From contig CAMLHP010000077.1 in the NCBI GenBank assembly GCA_946479805.1, positions 1-9,961 of the forward strand: a stretch of DNA of 9,961 bases. Reading direction: 5' to 3'. Below are positions 1 to 7,644 of this stretch, one piece after another. The notes under the pieces were generated by a model. It had not been told where the DNA came from and made no database searches. It saw only the letters and a list, made by a program, of their open reading frames with translations. A program made the translations under genes and the position numbers. Position 1 is the first letter of the stretch. The number at the start of each line of letters is the position of its first letter. Source of the stretch: an uncultured Gemmatimonadota bacterium (GTDB taxonomy: Bacteria > Gemmatimonadota > Gemmatimonadetes > Gemmatimonadales > GWC2-71-9).

Positions 1-1601
1 CCCCCGATGGCGAGCGGATCGCCTTCTGGCACTTTGACATGACCGGCGTGGGCACCTTCCTGCTCATCAACGACACAGATTCCCTCTATCCCTTCGTCAT
101 TCCCATCCAGTATCCCAAGGCCGGGACCACCAATTCAGCGGTGACCGCCGGAGTGGTCAGCGCCCGCGGCGGCGAGATCACCTGGCTCGACGTTCCGGGA
201 GACCCGAGGGACGATTACCTGCCGTGGATGGAGTGGGCGGGCGAGGACGAAGTCATGATCCAGCGGGTCAACCGGCGACAGAACACCATCGACTTCCTGC
301 TTGCCAGCGCTGCCAACGGAGATGCGCGGACCCTGTTCGTCGAGCGCGACAGCGCCTGGGTAGACCTGGTGGGCGAGGTTCCCCAGCTGGATGGCGGCGG
401 CCAGCTGCTCTGGACCAGTGAGCGCGACGGATGGCGCCGGGCGTACCAGGTAGACCGTTCCCGCGGGAGCGCGCGACGGGTCACCACCGGCAACTTCGAC
501 ATGATTTCGGTGTCGCATGTGGATGAGGATGGCGGGTGGCTCTACTACATCGCGGCTCCCGAGGCGCCCACACAGCGCTTCCTCTACCGGTCCAGGTTGA
601 ATGGCCGGGGGCAGCCGGAGCGGGTAACGCCGGCGTCGGCGGGCGGGACCCATTCGTACAGCATATCCCCCAATGCGAAGTGGGCATTGCACAGCTGGTC
701 CGACTTCGACACGCCGTCGGTGACCGAACTGGTTGCGCTGCCGTCGCACCGGGTAGTGCGCACCCTCGTGGCCAACGACACCCTGAAGGCAAGGGTGGCA
801 CCCTTCGTGGCCAGCAAGGGAACCTTCTTCCGGGTGCCGGTGTCGGAAGGTGTCGAGCTCGATGGGTGGATGATCCGTCCCACCGACTTTGACTCGACCC
901 GCAAATATCCCGTGCTCATGTACGTGTACGGTGAGCCAGCCGGCCAGACGGTGAAGGACCAGTGGATGGGGACGTCGCGGCTCTGGTACCAGGCTATCGC
1001 CGACCTTGGCTACATCGTGGCGAGCGTGGACAACCGGGGCACACCGTCGCCAAGGGGCCGGGAGTGGCGCAAGGTCATCTATGGTGCGGTGGGCGAACTA
1101 GGAACCAGGGAGCAGGCCGACGCGGTCAGGACTCTCACCAGGACCCGCGGGTACCTCGATTCGACCCGGGTAGCGATCTGGGGCTGGAGCGGCGGCGGCA
1201 CCAGCACACTCAACGCGATGTTCCGCTATCCCGACGTTTACCAGGTGGGGATGTCGGTGGCGCCGGTGCCGGACCAGCGGCTTTACGACACCATCTATCA
1301 GGAACGCTACATGGGCACCCCTCAGGACAACCTGGAAGGGTACAAGCGAGGTTCGCCCATCTGGCATGCCGAGGGGCTGGAGGGATCACTGCTGGTGGTG
1401 CATGGCAGCGGAGATGACAACGTGCACTACCAGGGCACCGAGCGGCTGGTGAACCGGCTGGTAGAGCTGGGCAAGCAGGTGGACCTGATGGTCTACCCCA
1501 ACCGGTCGCACTGCATCTGCGAAGGCCGCGGCACGTCGCTCAATGTGTATTCACTTGTGACCCGGTACCTCCTGACCCATCTGGAGGCGGGCGGGCGGTA
1601 A
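1..1601 (+). CDS. S9-family dipeptidyl-peptidase IV-like serine peptidase, 5' end missing
   Basis: Probably an exported prolyl dipeptidyl/oligopeptidase that trims peptides. The frame is open from base 3 through the ATG at 39, and the residues before that ATG (PDGERIAFWHFD) match the DPP4 beta-propeller, so the ATG at 39 is internal and the true start lies left of the window. About 532 residues are visible against roughly 700-780 for the family; the missing part would hold any signal peptide and the Glu-Glu motif that binds the substrate amino end. Seen: propeller motif TSERDGW near 412-432, oxyanion-region YVYGEP near 920, nucleophile Ser in GWSGGG (codon 1188), Asp in HGSGDDNVH (first D, codon 1413) and His in YPNRSH (codon 1509). 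Order and spacing fit DPP4. TAA ends it at 1601. The family call is firm; the exact substrate is not known. Confidence 0.93.
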   Translation, partial: PDGERIAFWHFDMTGVGTFLLINDTDSLYPFVIPIQYPKAGTTNSAVTAGVVSARGGEITWLDVPGDPRDDYLPWMEWAGEDEVMIQRVNRRQNTIDFLLASAANGDARTLFVERDSAWVDLVGEVPQLDGGGQLLWTSERDGWRRAYQVDRSRGSARRVTTGNFDMISVSHVDEDGGWLYYIAAPEAPTQRFLYRSRLNGRGQPERVTPASAGGTHSYSISPNAKWALHSWSDFDTPSVTELVALPSHRVVRTLVANDTLKARVAPFVASKGTFFRVPVSEGVELDGWMIRPTDFDSTRKYPVLMYVYGEPAGQTVKDQWMGTSRLWYQAIADLGYIVASVDNRGTPSPRGREWRKVIYGAVGELGTREQADAVRTLTRTRGYLDSTRVAIWGWSGGGTSTLNAMFRYPDVYQVGMSVAPVPDQRLYDTIYQERYMGTPQDNLEGYKRGSPIWHAEGLEGSLLVVHGSGDDNVHYQGTERLVNRLVELGKQVDLMVYPNRSHCICEGRGTSLNVYSLVTRYLLTHLEAGGR

Positions 1602-1725
1602 AAACGGAACTGCGGCTGCCTGAACGGGAACTCCAACCGGGTTTGGACAGGGCGATTCCGCTGACGCCTGTCGCCCATTGGCTGCATCCTGCGCATCTTC
1701 AGGTGTCCTATTCAGGGTGACACCC

Positions 1726-3237
1726 ATGTCTCGCCGCAGCCTGCTGCCGCTGTTCGCCGTCGTTTCTGCCTTTTTCGCCCCCGAGCTGAAGGCCCAGGAG
1801 CACGCCCATGCTCCGGCCGGTGACGCTCGGCTGGGCACGGTCCATTTCAGGACATCCTGCGCTCCCGCAGCGGCCCCGCAGTTCGACCGGGGAATCGCAC
1901 TGCTGCACTCATTCGAGTTCGCCGCGGCAATCCGGGAGTTCGAGGGGGTACTGAAGTCTGACTCCACCTGCGCCATGGCGTGGTGGGGCATTGCGAGGAG
2001 CCGCTGGGGCAACCCCATGGTTCCCAACATCAGGCCTCCCGCCGTGCTTCAGCAGGGAAGGGAGGCAGTCGCCGGGGCGGAGCGGGTGTGGGCCGGCGCC
2101 ACCGAGCGCGAGCGAGACTATGTCCGCGCCGTCGCCCAGCTGTTCCAGGAACCGGACCGGGACCAGAAAGCCCGGCTGGCTGCCTACGAGCAGTCGATGG
2201 CGGAGCTGGCGGCCAGGTATCCCGACGACACCGAGGCGCAGATCTTTCACGCCATTGCAGTTGTCGGCATCGCTGCGCCCAGCGACAAGACCTATGCCAA
2301 CCAGCTCAGGGCTGGTGCGATCCTCGAGAAGCTCTTCCGGCAGAAGCCGGATCATCCCGGCCTGGCCCACTACATCATCCACAGCTACGACGTTCCGGCG
2401 CTGGCGGAGCGCGCGGCCGATGCGGCGGAACGCTACGCCGACATCGCTCCGGCGGCGGCGCATGCGCTGCACATGCCCTCGCACACCTTCACCCGGGTGG
2501 GCATGTGGGACCAGTCGATCCGCACCAACCTCCGTTCAATGGGCGTAGCCGAGCAGCAGGGGTCGCTGGCCGAGACACTGCATGCGGCCGACTATGCGGT
2601 CTACGCGTACCTGCAGCTGGGCCAGGATTCGTCCGCGCACGCCATTATCCAACGGCTGCCCGAGCTGGCGGCGAAATTCGACCCCGCCGCAGTCACCGGC
2701 GCGGCTCCAGGATCGGCCGGCGTTTTTGCGCTGGCAGCAATGCCGGCGCGCTATGCCCTGGAGCGTGACGCTTGGGAAGAAGCGGCCCGCCTGGAGCCGG
2801 TGCCCAGTGACTTCCCTTACGCCGAGGCCATGACCTGGCTTGCCAGGGGACTGGGCGCGGCGCGCCTGAAGGACCTGGCCCTGGCGGCGGAGGCCGTGGA
2901 CTCACTCAGCTCCTTCCAGGCTCGACTGGCACAGCATAAAGAGGCGTACTGGGCCGAGCAGGTCGCGATCCAGCAGCTGAGCGCGGCGGCATGGCTCGAC
3001 CTGGCTGCGGGTCGCGGCGAGCAGGCGCTGGAGAAGATGCACGAAGCGGCCACGCGCGAGGCGGCCACCGAAAAGTCGGCAGTGAGCCCGGGGCCGCTGG
3101 CTCCGGCGCGGGAGCTGCTCGGTGACATGCTGATGGAGCTGGGAAGGTCGGAAGAGGCACTGGCTGCATACAAGGAATCGCTGGAGCGGGAGCCGGGCAG
3201 GCGGCGGTCGCTGCAGGCGGTTGCGGAGTTGGAATAA
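1726..3237 (+). CDS. Exported tetratricopeptide-repeat protein of unknown function
   Basis: I chose the ATG at 1726: it follows an AGGGTGA ribosome site (1714-1720) and begins a clear signal peptide (MSRRSLLPLFAVVSAFFA, likely cut after LKA, residue 23). The open frame continues back to a TTG at 1678, but those 16 codons would spoil the signal. The mature protein (503 aa with signal) has a TPR-like pair near residues 52-95 and a good TPR at the C-terminal end (about 461-503, ending in EEALAAYKESLEREP). Two cysteines (C45, C82) flank the first repeat and could form a disulfide outside the cytoplasm. A central segment is rich in histidines (H210, H215, H219, H246, H249, H253) within motifs such as LAHYIIHSYD and LHMPSHTF. 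No catalytic domain is recognised. It probably acts as a periplasmic or secreted binding or scaffold protein. It lies 124 bases after the peptidase and may or may not share its transcript. Confidence 0.88.
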   Translation: MSRRSLLPLFAVVSAFFAPELKAQEHAHAPAGDARLGTVHFRTSCAPAAAPQFDRGIALLHSFEFAAAIREFEGVLKSDSTCAMAWWGIARSRWGNPMVPNIRPPAVLQQGREAVAGAERVWAGATERERDYVRAVAQLFQEPDRDQKARLAAYEQSMAELAARYPDDTEAQIFHAIAVVGIAAPSDKTYANQLRAGAILEKLFRQKPDHPGLAHYIIHSYDVPALAERAADAAERYADIAPAAAHALHMPSHTFTRVGMWDQSIRTNLRSMGVAEQQGSLAETLHAADYAVYAYLQLGQDSSAHAIIQRLPELAAKFDPAAVTGAAPGSAGVFALAAMPARYALERDAWEEAARLEPVPSDFPYAEAMTWLARGLGAARLKDLALAAEAVDSLSSFQARLAQHKEAYWAEQVAIQQLSAAAWLDLAAGRGEQALEKMHEAATREAATEKSAVSPGPLAPARELLGDMLMELGRSEEALAAYKESLEREPGRRRSLQAVAELE

Positions 3238-3243
3238 CTTGTC

Positions 3244-3359
3244 CACGGCTGAAGCCGCGGCTCGGCTCTGCCGCTGAAGCGGCTTGGTGACGTGGTACAA
3301 CGCCGTTCGTCGCCCACAAGCGGCTTCAGCCGTACAGCCGAGCCGCGGCTTTAGCCGTG
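3244..3359. repeat. Imperfect 42-bp inverted repeat with 32-bp loop, REP/BIME-like
   Basis: The left arm (3244-3285) and the reverse complement of the right arm (3318-3359) agree at 37 of 42 positions by direct comparison. Each arm contains smaller palindromes: AGCCGCGGCT (perfect 10-mer) in both arms, GCCGCTGAAGCGGC in the left, and CGGCTTCAGCCG in the right. The loop ends (GGTGAC and GTCGCC) can pair further with one mismatch. It sits between two converging genes, 6 bases after the TPR stop and 100 bases beyond the DinB-like stop, so it could act as a bidirectional terminator, although no T-run follows. The nested palindromic GC-rich design resembles REP/BIME elements moved by REP-associated transposases; no such transposase is in the window. 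Short open frames across it on both strands look spurious. Confidence 0.85.
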
Positions 3360-3459
3360 GGCCGCTACGGTACCGGGTAGAATTCCCGCGCCCTGCGGCG
3401 GCTCCCGCTGGGGGACTCCACGGAGGCACGAAATGTCAGGGCAGGGATCGACCGGGGCA

Positions 3460-3954
3460 CTACATCTTCTCGTCCGCGGTGGGCCCGTACACCGACGGTA
3501 GCGCCACATCGTTCAGCCGCAGGTACACCGTGAGCTGACCCCGGTGGTGATACCAGTGATTGAACAGGATGTTACGCAGCACCGCACCGCGTGGCATCAC
3601 CATCAGATCCTGTCCGTCGCGCGTCATGCGCCAGGGGCGAGCGAGGTCGGCATCGTTCATCGAACCGATAGTGGTGCGGGCATCGGCGATGCTGGAATCG
3701 AAGATCGTGACCAGCTCCTCGCTGCTCCCGGCCGTGGACGGAGAGGGGAAGTTGGCAGCGTCGAAACTGGACATCTGTGCCATGGCCGAAATGCCGCGTG
3801 GGATCTTGGCGATGTGGGTGGCGAGCTCGCCCAGGGACATGGACTTCGCGTGGGGCCGCCAACCCAGGAGGTCGGTAGGGACTCGTTCAATGACCCGGCG
3901 AGTGGTGGCGGCTTCGTAGTCGAGCTCGTGGAGCAGGTCCTGAATCGTGGGCAT
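3460..3954 (-). CDS. DinB-fold (DinB/YfiT superfamily) putative metal-dependent protein
   Basis: This is a 164-residue protein, the usual length for a DinB four-helix-bundle protein. The superfamily coordinates a metal through three histidines, and these are visible: H47 in ELATHI, and H133 and H137 in NHWYHHRGQ near the C-terminal end, the typical H...HxxxH pattern. The N-terminal helix (LLHELDYEAATTRRVIERV) and the phrase LLGWRPHAKSMSLGELATH also fit. Relatives include thiol transferases using bacillithiol or mycothiol, and damage-inducible proteins; nothing here picks one. The ATG at 3954 has a strong AGGAG ribosome site (bases 3960-3964 on the opposite strand) 5 bases ahead. It lies 137 bases downstream of the transporter operon on the same strand, so it may be read through from it or have its own promoter. 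Confidence 0.88.
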   Translation of the reverse strand: MPTIQDLLHELDYEAATTRRVIERVPTDLLGWRPHAKSMSLGELATHIAKIPRGISAMAQMSSFDAANFPSPSTAGSSEELVTIFDSSIADARTTIGSMNDADLARPWRMTRDGQDLMVMPRGAVLRNILFNHWYHHRGQLTVYLRLNDVALPSVYGPTADEKM

Positions 3955-4091
3955 TACAGCTCCTGAACGTGATGCGGGGGAGTTGGGGCAGACTGAAGCT
4001 AATCACCTTGCGCCAGCGTGCCCTTTGTCCAGCGCGGGACAGGCGGCGGCATTGGCGTTTGGTCGTCGCGGCTCCGGGTCGCCCCTGCATC

Positions 4092-4997
4092 TCATTTTCC
4101 GAGTTCTGCTGGAGCTTTCACCCTCCCCAGCACTCCCGCCAGCCCGATCAGCGCCAGCAGGTACGGCAGCACGATAAACAGTTGATAAGGCACCTCCAGC
4201 GCCATCGCCTGAAACAGGTACTGCAGCGCGGTTGCTGCCCCGAACAGGAGCGCCGCCAGCAGCACCCCCACCGGGTGCCACCGCCCCAGCACCACCAATG
4301 CCACCGCCACAAAGCCCCGGCCCGCGGTCATCTTCTCCGCGAAGGTCCCCACCTGGGCCAGCACCAGCGCCGCCCCTGCCAGCCCCGCCAGCATCCCACC
4401 CGCCACCAGCGACAGGGTCCGGTGCAGCTCCGTCCTTACTCCTGCCGCCCGCGCCGCCCGGCGGTCCTCGCCCGTGGCCCGAAGCTCCAGCCCGGTCCTG
4501 GTCCGGAACAGGAACCACCACGACACCGGAACCAGCATCAGCGCCATGTAGGTGGTCAGCGGCTGGGCAAACAGCATCGAGCCGATGAACGGGATCCGCG
4601 CGAGCAGTGGCACTTCCACCGCGCTCATGGTGGGGATCGACAGACCCGCGCCGCCGGCGCCGAACGCGACCCGGTACACCGCTCCCGTGAGCCCGATGCT
4701 CCCCAGCGTGATCGCAGTGCCGGCGATGATCTGGTCCGCACCCCACTTGACCGTGATCAGCGCGAAGAGTGCCGACAACATCGCCCCCGCCAGTAACGCG
4801 ACCCCGATGCCGGTGGCCACGCCACCGTGCGCCGCGCCCAGTGCCGCTGCCAGCGCCCCCGCCAGCATCGCGCCCTCGATGCCGAGGTTGATCGACCCGC
4901 CCCGCTCGGCCAGCATCTCGCCCAGCGCTGCCAGCAGAAGCGGTGTCGCCACCCGCACCGCCGCCGCCAGGAAGCCCGCAATCAATTCCTCAGTCAC
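4092..4997 (-). CDS. ABC transporter permease, NupQ/YufQ type (nucleoside/simple-sugar uptake)
   Basis: Second inner-membrane permease of a BMP-type nucleoside/sugar importer. I chose the GTG at 4997 because it overlaps the upstream permease stop as GTGA, the pattern seen across this operon; a TTG at 5027 would add ten Ala/Gly-rich residues. The 301-residue protein is hydrophobic nearly throughout. It carries the family motif around GGSINLGIEG (residues 33-42) after TPLLLAALGEMLAERG, and the cytoplasmic coupling loop LRATGEDRRAARAAGV (about 172-187), which contacts the ATPase. The run of hydrophobic segments fits the family's usual eight to ten membrane helices, but I did not count them precisely. 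Last gene of the coupled operon; no clear terminator follows it. Confidence 0.92.
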   Translation of the reverse strand: MTEELIAGFLAAAVRVATPLLLAALGEMLAERGGSINLGIEGAMLAGALAAALGAAHGGVATGIGVALLAGAMLSALFALITVKWGADQIIAGTAITLGSIGLTGAVYRVAFGAGGAGLSIPTMSAVEVPLLARIPFIGSMLFAQPLTTYMALMLVPVSWWFLFRTRTGLELRATGEDRRAARAAGVRTELHRTLSLVAGGMLAGLAGAALVLAQVGTFAEKMTAGRGFVAVALVVLGRWHPVGVLLAALLFGAATALQYLFQAMALEVPYQLFIVLPYLLALIGLAGVLGRVKAPAELGK

Positions 4998-6097
4998 GCC
5001 CCCGCCAGCGCCTCCCGCCGCCGCCAACTTCGAGCTTCGATCAGGAGCAGCGCGATGATCACCACCGCCTCCACCACATACACGATCACGGCCGGCACCC
5101 CGGCGTCACGCTGCATCGCCGCGGCACCTGCCTCCAGCGCACCGAAGAAGATCCCGCTCAGAACGATCGCGCCCGGCCGGAGCCGCGCCAGCAGCGCCAC
5201 CGCTATCGCAGTGAAGCCGTAACCGGGCGAGAGGTTTTGGTAGAGCGCCCGACTCACCCCTCCCACCTCCACCGCACCGGCCAGCGCCGAGATCCCGCCC
5301 GACACCAGCAGCGCAACCGCCAGCATCCCGCCCACGTTGCGCCGGGAGATGATCTCGACCGCCCCCGGCCCGAAGCTGGCGGCCCGCAGGTGAAATCCCC
5401 ATCGGGTTCTCTGGAACACGAACCACAGCACCACCGCGAGGACCAGAGCCAGAGCGAAGCCCAGGTGCAGCCTGGTTCCGGGCAAGAGCGGCAGCACCGC
5501 GCTCTCGGGGATCGCTGCACTCTGGGGATATGTATGTGTGGGTTCCTGCACCGGCCCCTGCACCATCCAGCTTACCAGCGCTTCGGCCACGAAGTTGAGC
5601 AGCAGGGTGCTTATCGCCTCGAGCACCCCGAACCGGAGGCGGAGCAGCACCGGCACGCTGATCCACACCACACCCGCCGCAAATGCAGCCACCCAGGTGG
5701 CGCCAATGGCAATGACCGCCGGCCAGTTGGCCACGTGCAGTGCCATAGCCGTCGCCGCTATCGCACCGGCGTAGAACTGTCCTTCGCCCCCGATATTGAG
5801 CGCGCCGCCCCTCAGCGCCAGAGCAAATCCCAGCGCCAGGATGATCAGCGGCGTCGAACGCACCAGCGTGGCAGACGTGATGGCGTCCCACGAGCCGAAC
5901 GCGCCCAGCCAGAGCGCAGCTCCGGCGGCGCCAGCGTCGTAACCGGCCAGCGAGATCGCCGCGCCCAGCACCAGCAGCGTGGTGATGACTATGAGCACCA
6001 CCGGCAGCAGGGTGTAGCGGGCCACCCGGAGCCGGTGCTGCAGCGGGGTCTCGTCCCGGTCCTCCTTTGGTACCCGGGTGAGAACTTTCCTGGTCAT
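4994..6097 (-). CDS. ABC transporter permease, NupP/YufP type (nucleoside/simple-sugar uptake)
   Basis: First permease of the importer, pairing with the next gene to form the channel. The ATG at 6097 overlaps the ATPase stop as TGATG; a GTG directly before it (6100, GTGA) is an equally possible start and adds one residue. The 367-residue protein has a charged cytoplasmic N-terminal tail (about 27 residues), then hydrophobic segments. Family motifs are STPLIILALGFALALRGG followed by LNIGGEGQ (100-107), and EAISTLLLNFVA (160-171). A polar stretch at about 181-211 is probably a periplasmic loop. The coupling loop (238-255, starting LRAASFGPGAVE) is less like the usual RAvGeNp.AA pattern than that of its partner. 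Its end overlaps the next permease by 4 bases. Confidence 0.92.
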   Translation of the reverse strand: MTRKVLTRVPKEDRDETPLQHRLRVARYTLLPVVLIVITTLLVLGAAISLAGYDAGAAGAALWLGAFGSWDAITSATLVRSTPLIILALGFALALRGGALNIGGEGQFYAGAIAATAMALHVANWPAVIAIGATWVAAFAAGVVWISVPVLLRLRFGVLEAISTLLLNFVAEALVSWMVQGPVQEPTHTYPQSAAIPESAVLPLLPGTRLHLGFALALVLAVVLWFVFQRTRWGFHLRAASFGPGAVEIISRRNVGGMLAVALLVSGGISALAGAVEVGGVSRALYQNLSPGYGFTAIAVALLARLRPGAIVLSGIFFGALEAGAAAMQRDAGVPAVIVYVVEAVVIIALLLIEARSWRRREALAGA

Positions 6098-7644
6098 CAC
6101 TCGGCACCCAGCATAAGGCGTCCCACCCGATCGCGATCGGCACCGGCCGGCGCTTGAATCAACTGACCCTGCCGCATCACCAGCACCCGGTGGCTCCGTT
6201 CCAGCACTTCGTCCAGGTCGGTGGAGTGGAACAGCACCGCCGCACCGGCCTCGGCCGCTTCGGCCAGCCGCCGGTGCACCGCCGCTGCCGCTGCGATGTC
6301 GAGCCCCCGGGTCGGGTTCTCGGCGACGATCACCTTCGGTTCCTGCGACAGCGCCCGCGCCAGCACCAGCCGCTGCTGGTTGCCGCCCGACAGCGATCGC
6401 GCCCGCGCCCCCGGACCTCGCGCCCGCACCTGATACGTCCGCAGCAACTCCGCGGTCCTCCGCTCCGCCTCCCGCCAGTCGATCCGCCAGGCCTCACTTG
6501 GGGCATCGCCCAGCACCACGTTCTCGGTGAGCGTCAGCGCCGGCACCAGGCCTTCGGTCGTCCGGTCTTCAGGGATGAATGCGATGGGATGGTCCACATC
6601 CAGCAGGCCGGACCACGGCGGCACCACACCCGCGATGGTGCGGAGCAGGTCGCGCTGGCCGTTGCCTTCGATGGCGGCGATGGCGACGATCTCGCCGGGA
6701 GAGATCTTCAGGTCGACAGTGACGGGACGGATAGACGGATGGACGGATAGACGGACAGACGAATTGACGGATGAACGGCTCGATCGCAGCACCAGGTCCT
6801 TTGCCCGAATTCGGGGCGACTGCGCCACATCGCCATCCGACTGCAGCTGCGGACGGCTGACAAGCCGCCCCTGATGTGCCCCCACCATCGCGGTCGCCAG
6901 CTCCCCTGCGTTCGTATCGTCGGCTCGGCCACGATGGGTCACGATCCCGCGCCTTAGCACCGTCACTTCATCCGCGTTGGCCAGCGCCTCGGCCAGCTTG
7001 TGGGTGATCAGCACCGCGGAGTTCCCCTGATCCACGTAGCGTCGCACCACCCCCATCAGCTCCGCTGCTTCCGAGGGTGCCAGCACCGCTGTGGGCTCGT
7101 CCAGCAAGAGCACCCGCGCGCCGCCGGCCAGCGCCTTCACGATCTCCACCCGCTGCTTCATGGCGACCGACAGCGACTCCACCCGCGCACCAGGATCCAG
7201 CGGCAGTCCAAGCTCCGCCGAATACTGCCCGATCCAACCTGCTAATGTCGCCCGTGAACCTCGAAGCTCGACTCTCGAAGCTCGAAGCTGCGCTCCAGCC
7301 ACGAGCTCGATGTTCTCCCCCACCGTCATCGCCCCAACCGAGCTCGAATGCTGGTGCACCATGCCGATGCCCAGCGCGCGGGCGTCGCGCGGACTCCGGA
7401 TCCGTGCGGTGTGCCCATCCACCCGTATGGTGCCCTGCTCCGGGCGGACCATGCCGTAGGCGATGTGCATCAGCGTAGTCTTGCCGGCGCCGTTCTCACC
7501 CAGCAGTGCGTGCAGCGTGCTGGGACGCACGGCAAAGTTCACATCGCTCAGTGCGGCGTGGGCGCCGTACCACTTGGTGATGTCGCGAAGCTCGAGCGCG
7601 GAGGCAGCGGCAGGATGCGCGTCAGCGTCAGCGTGCGCAGTCAC
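6097..7644 (-). CDS. Double ABC ATPase subunit, NupO/YufO type, with degenerate second site
   Basis: Cytoplasmic energy subunit of the nucleoside/sugar importer, 515 residues, two ABC domains as usual for the family. I chose the GTG at 7644 because it overlaps the NIF3-like stop as GTGA; an upstream GTG at 7674 adds ten residues. Domain 1: A-loop WYG (25-27), Walker A GENGAGKTT (49-57), Q-loop HQHSSS (97-102), signature LSVAMKQR (158-165), Walker B LLLDEP (179-184) and H-loop THK (214-216). Domain 2: Walker A replaced by EGNGQRD without lysine (326-332), signature LSGGNQQR (418-425), VAENPTRGLD in place of a normal Walker B (440-449), and no H-loop His in the expected place. The first signature has Ala where LSVG is normal. 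Short DNA repeats lie in both domains (see separate entries). Overlaps the first permease by one base. Confidence 0.94.
   Translation of the reverse strand: MTAHADADAHPAAASALELRDITKWYGAHAALSDVNFAVRPSTLHALLGENGAGKTTLMHIAYGMVRPEQGTIRVDGHTARIRSPRDARALGIGMVHQHSSSVGAMTVGENIELVAGAQLRASRVELRGSRATLAGWIGQYSAELGLPLDPGARVESLSVAMKQRVEIVKALAGGARVLLLDEPTAVLAPSEAAELMGVVRRYVDQGNSAVLITHKLAEALANADEVTVLRRGIVTHRGRADDTNAGELATAMVGAHQGRLVSRPQLQSDGDVAQSPRIRAKDLVLRSSRSSVNSSVRLSVHPSIRPVTVDLKISPGEIVAIAAIEGNGQRDLLRTIAGVVPPWSGLLDVDHPIAFIPEDRTTEGLVPALTLTENVVLGDAPSEAWRIDWREAERRTAELLRTYQVRARGPGARARSLSGGNQQRLVLARALSQEPKVIVAENPTRGLDIAAAAAVHRRLAEAAEAGAAVLFHSTDLDEVLERSHRVLVMRQGQLIQAPAGADRDRVGRLMLGAE
6726..6773. repeat. 8-bp tandem repeat, six units, inside the ATPase gene
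   Basis: Six consecutive 8-base units on the + strand read GACGGATA, GACGGATG, GACGGATA, GACGGACA, GACGAATT, GACGGATG, followed by a decayed AACGGCTC. The array encodes residues 291-307 of the ATPase (serine/valine/proline-rich), at the start of the second ABC domain where the A-loop aromatic would normally lie. The total of 48 bases keeps the frame, but each unit is not a multiple of three, so gain or loss of one unit would shift it. Confidence 0.9.
7260..7287. repeat. Direct 12-bp repeat with 14-bp period inside the ATPase gene
   Basis: CTCGAAGCTCGA occurs at 7260-7271 and again at 7274-7285, followed by AG and CTGCG. It encodes residues of about 120-129 of the ATPase (LRASRVELRG) in the variable stretch between the Q-loop and signature of domain 1, where length differences are tolerated. 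A 13-mer within it (TCGAAGCTCGAAG, 7275-7287) recurs in inverted orientation at 5028-5040, near the end of the first permease gene. Confidence 0.75.

Noticed and set aside
39..41. ATG as start of the peptidase gene
   Set aside because: The frame stays open to the window edge and encodes family-typical residues before this codon, so it is an internal methionine.
1646..1676. A stem-loop in the gap between the peptidase and TPR genes (GACAGG/CCTGTC or GGGCGA/TCGCCC)
   Set aside because: The two pairings compete, stems are only six bases long and no T-run follows, so I do not call a terminator.
3284..3538. A small + strand open frame running out of the inverted repeat (84 residues), and a similar one on the - strand at 2906-3319
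   Set aside because: Both draw much of their sequence from the palindromic repeat and show no domain or ribosome site. They are the kind of false hypothetical protein such repeats generate.
3955..4091. A promoter or terminator between the second permease and the DinB-like gene
   Set aside because: Apart from the AGGAG ribosome site I found no well-spaced -35/-10 pair and no hairpin followed by T residues; the closest boxes are over 20 bases apart.
3969..4796. A 275-codon + strand open frame opposite the second permease
   Set aside because: It is Gln/Arg/His/Pro-rich and unstructured, and antisense to a recognised permease; no ribosome site or motif was seen.
4943..6157. A 404-codon open frame on the + strand opposite the first permease
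   Set aside because: Its product is rich in Pro, Arg, His and Gln with no domain, typical of the antisense frame of a GC-rich gene. The - strand permease has clear family motifs and coupled overlaps.
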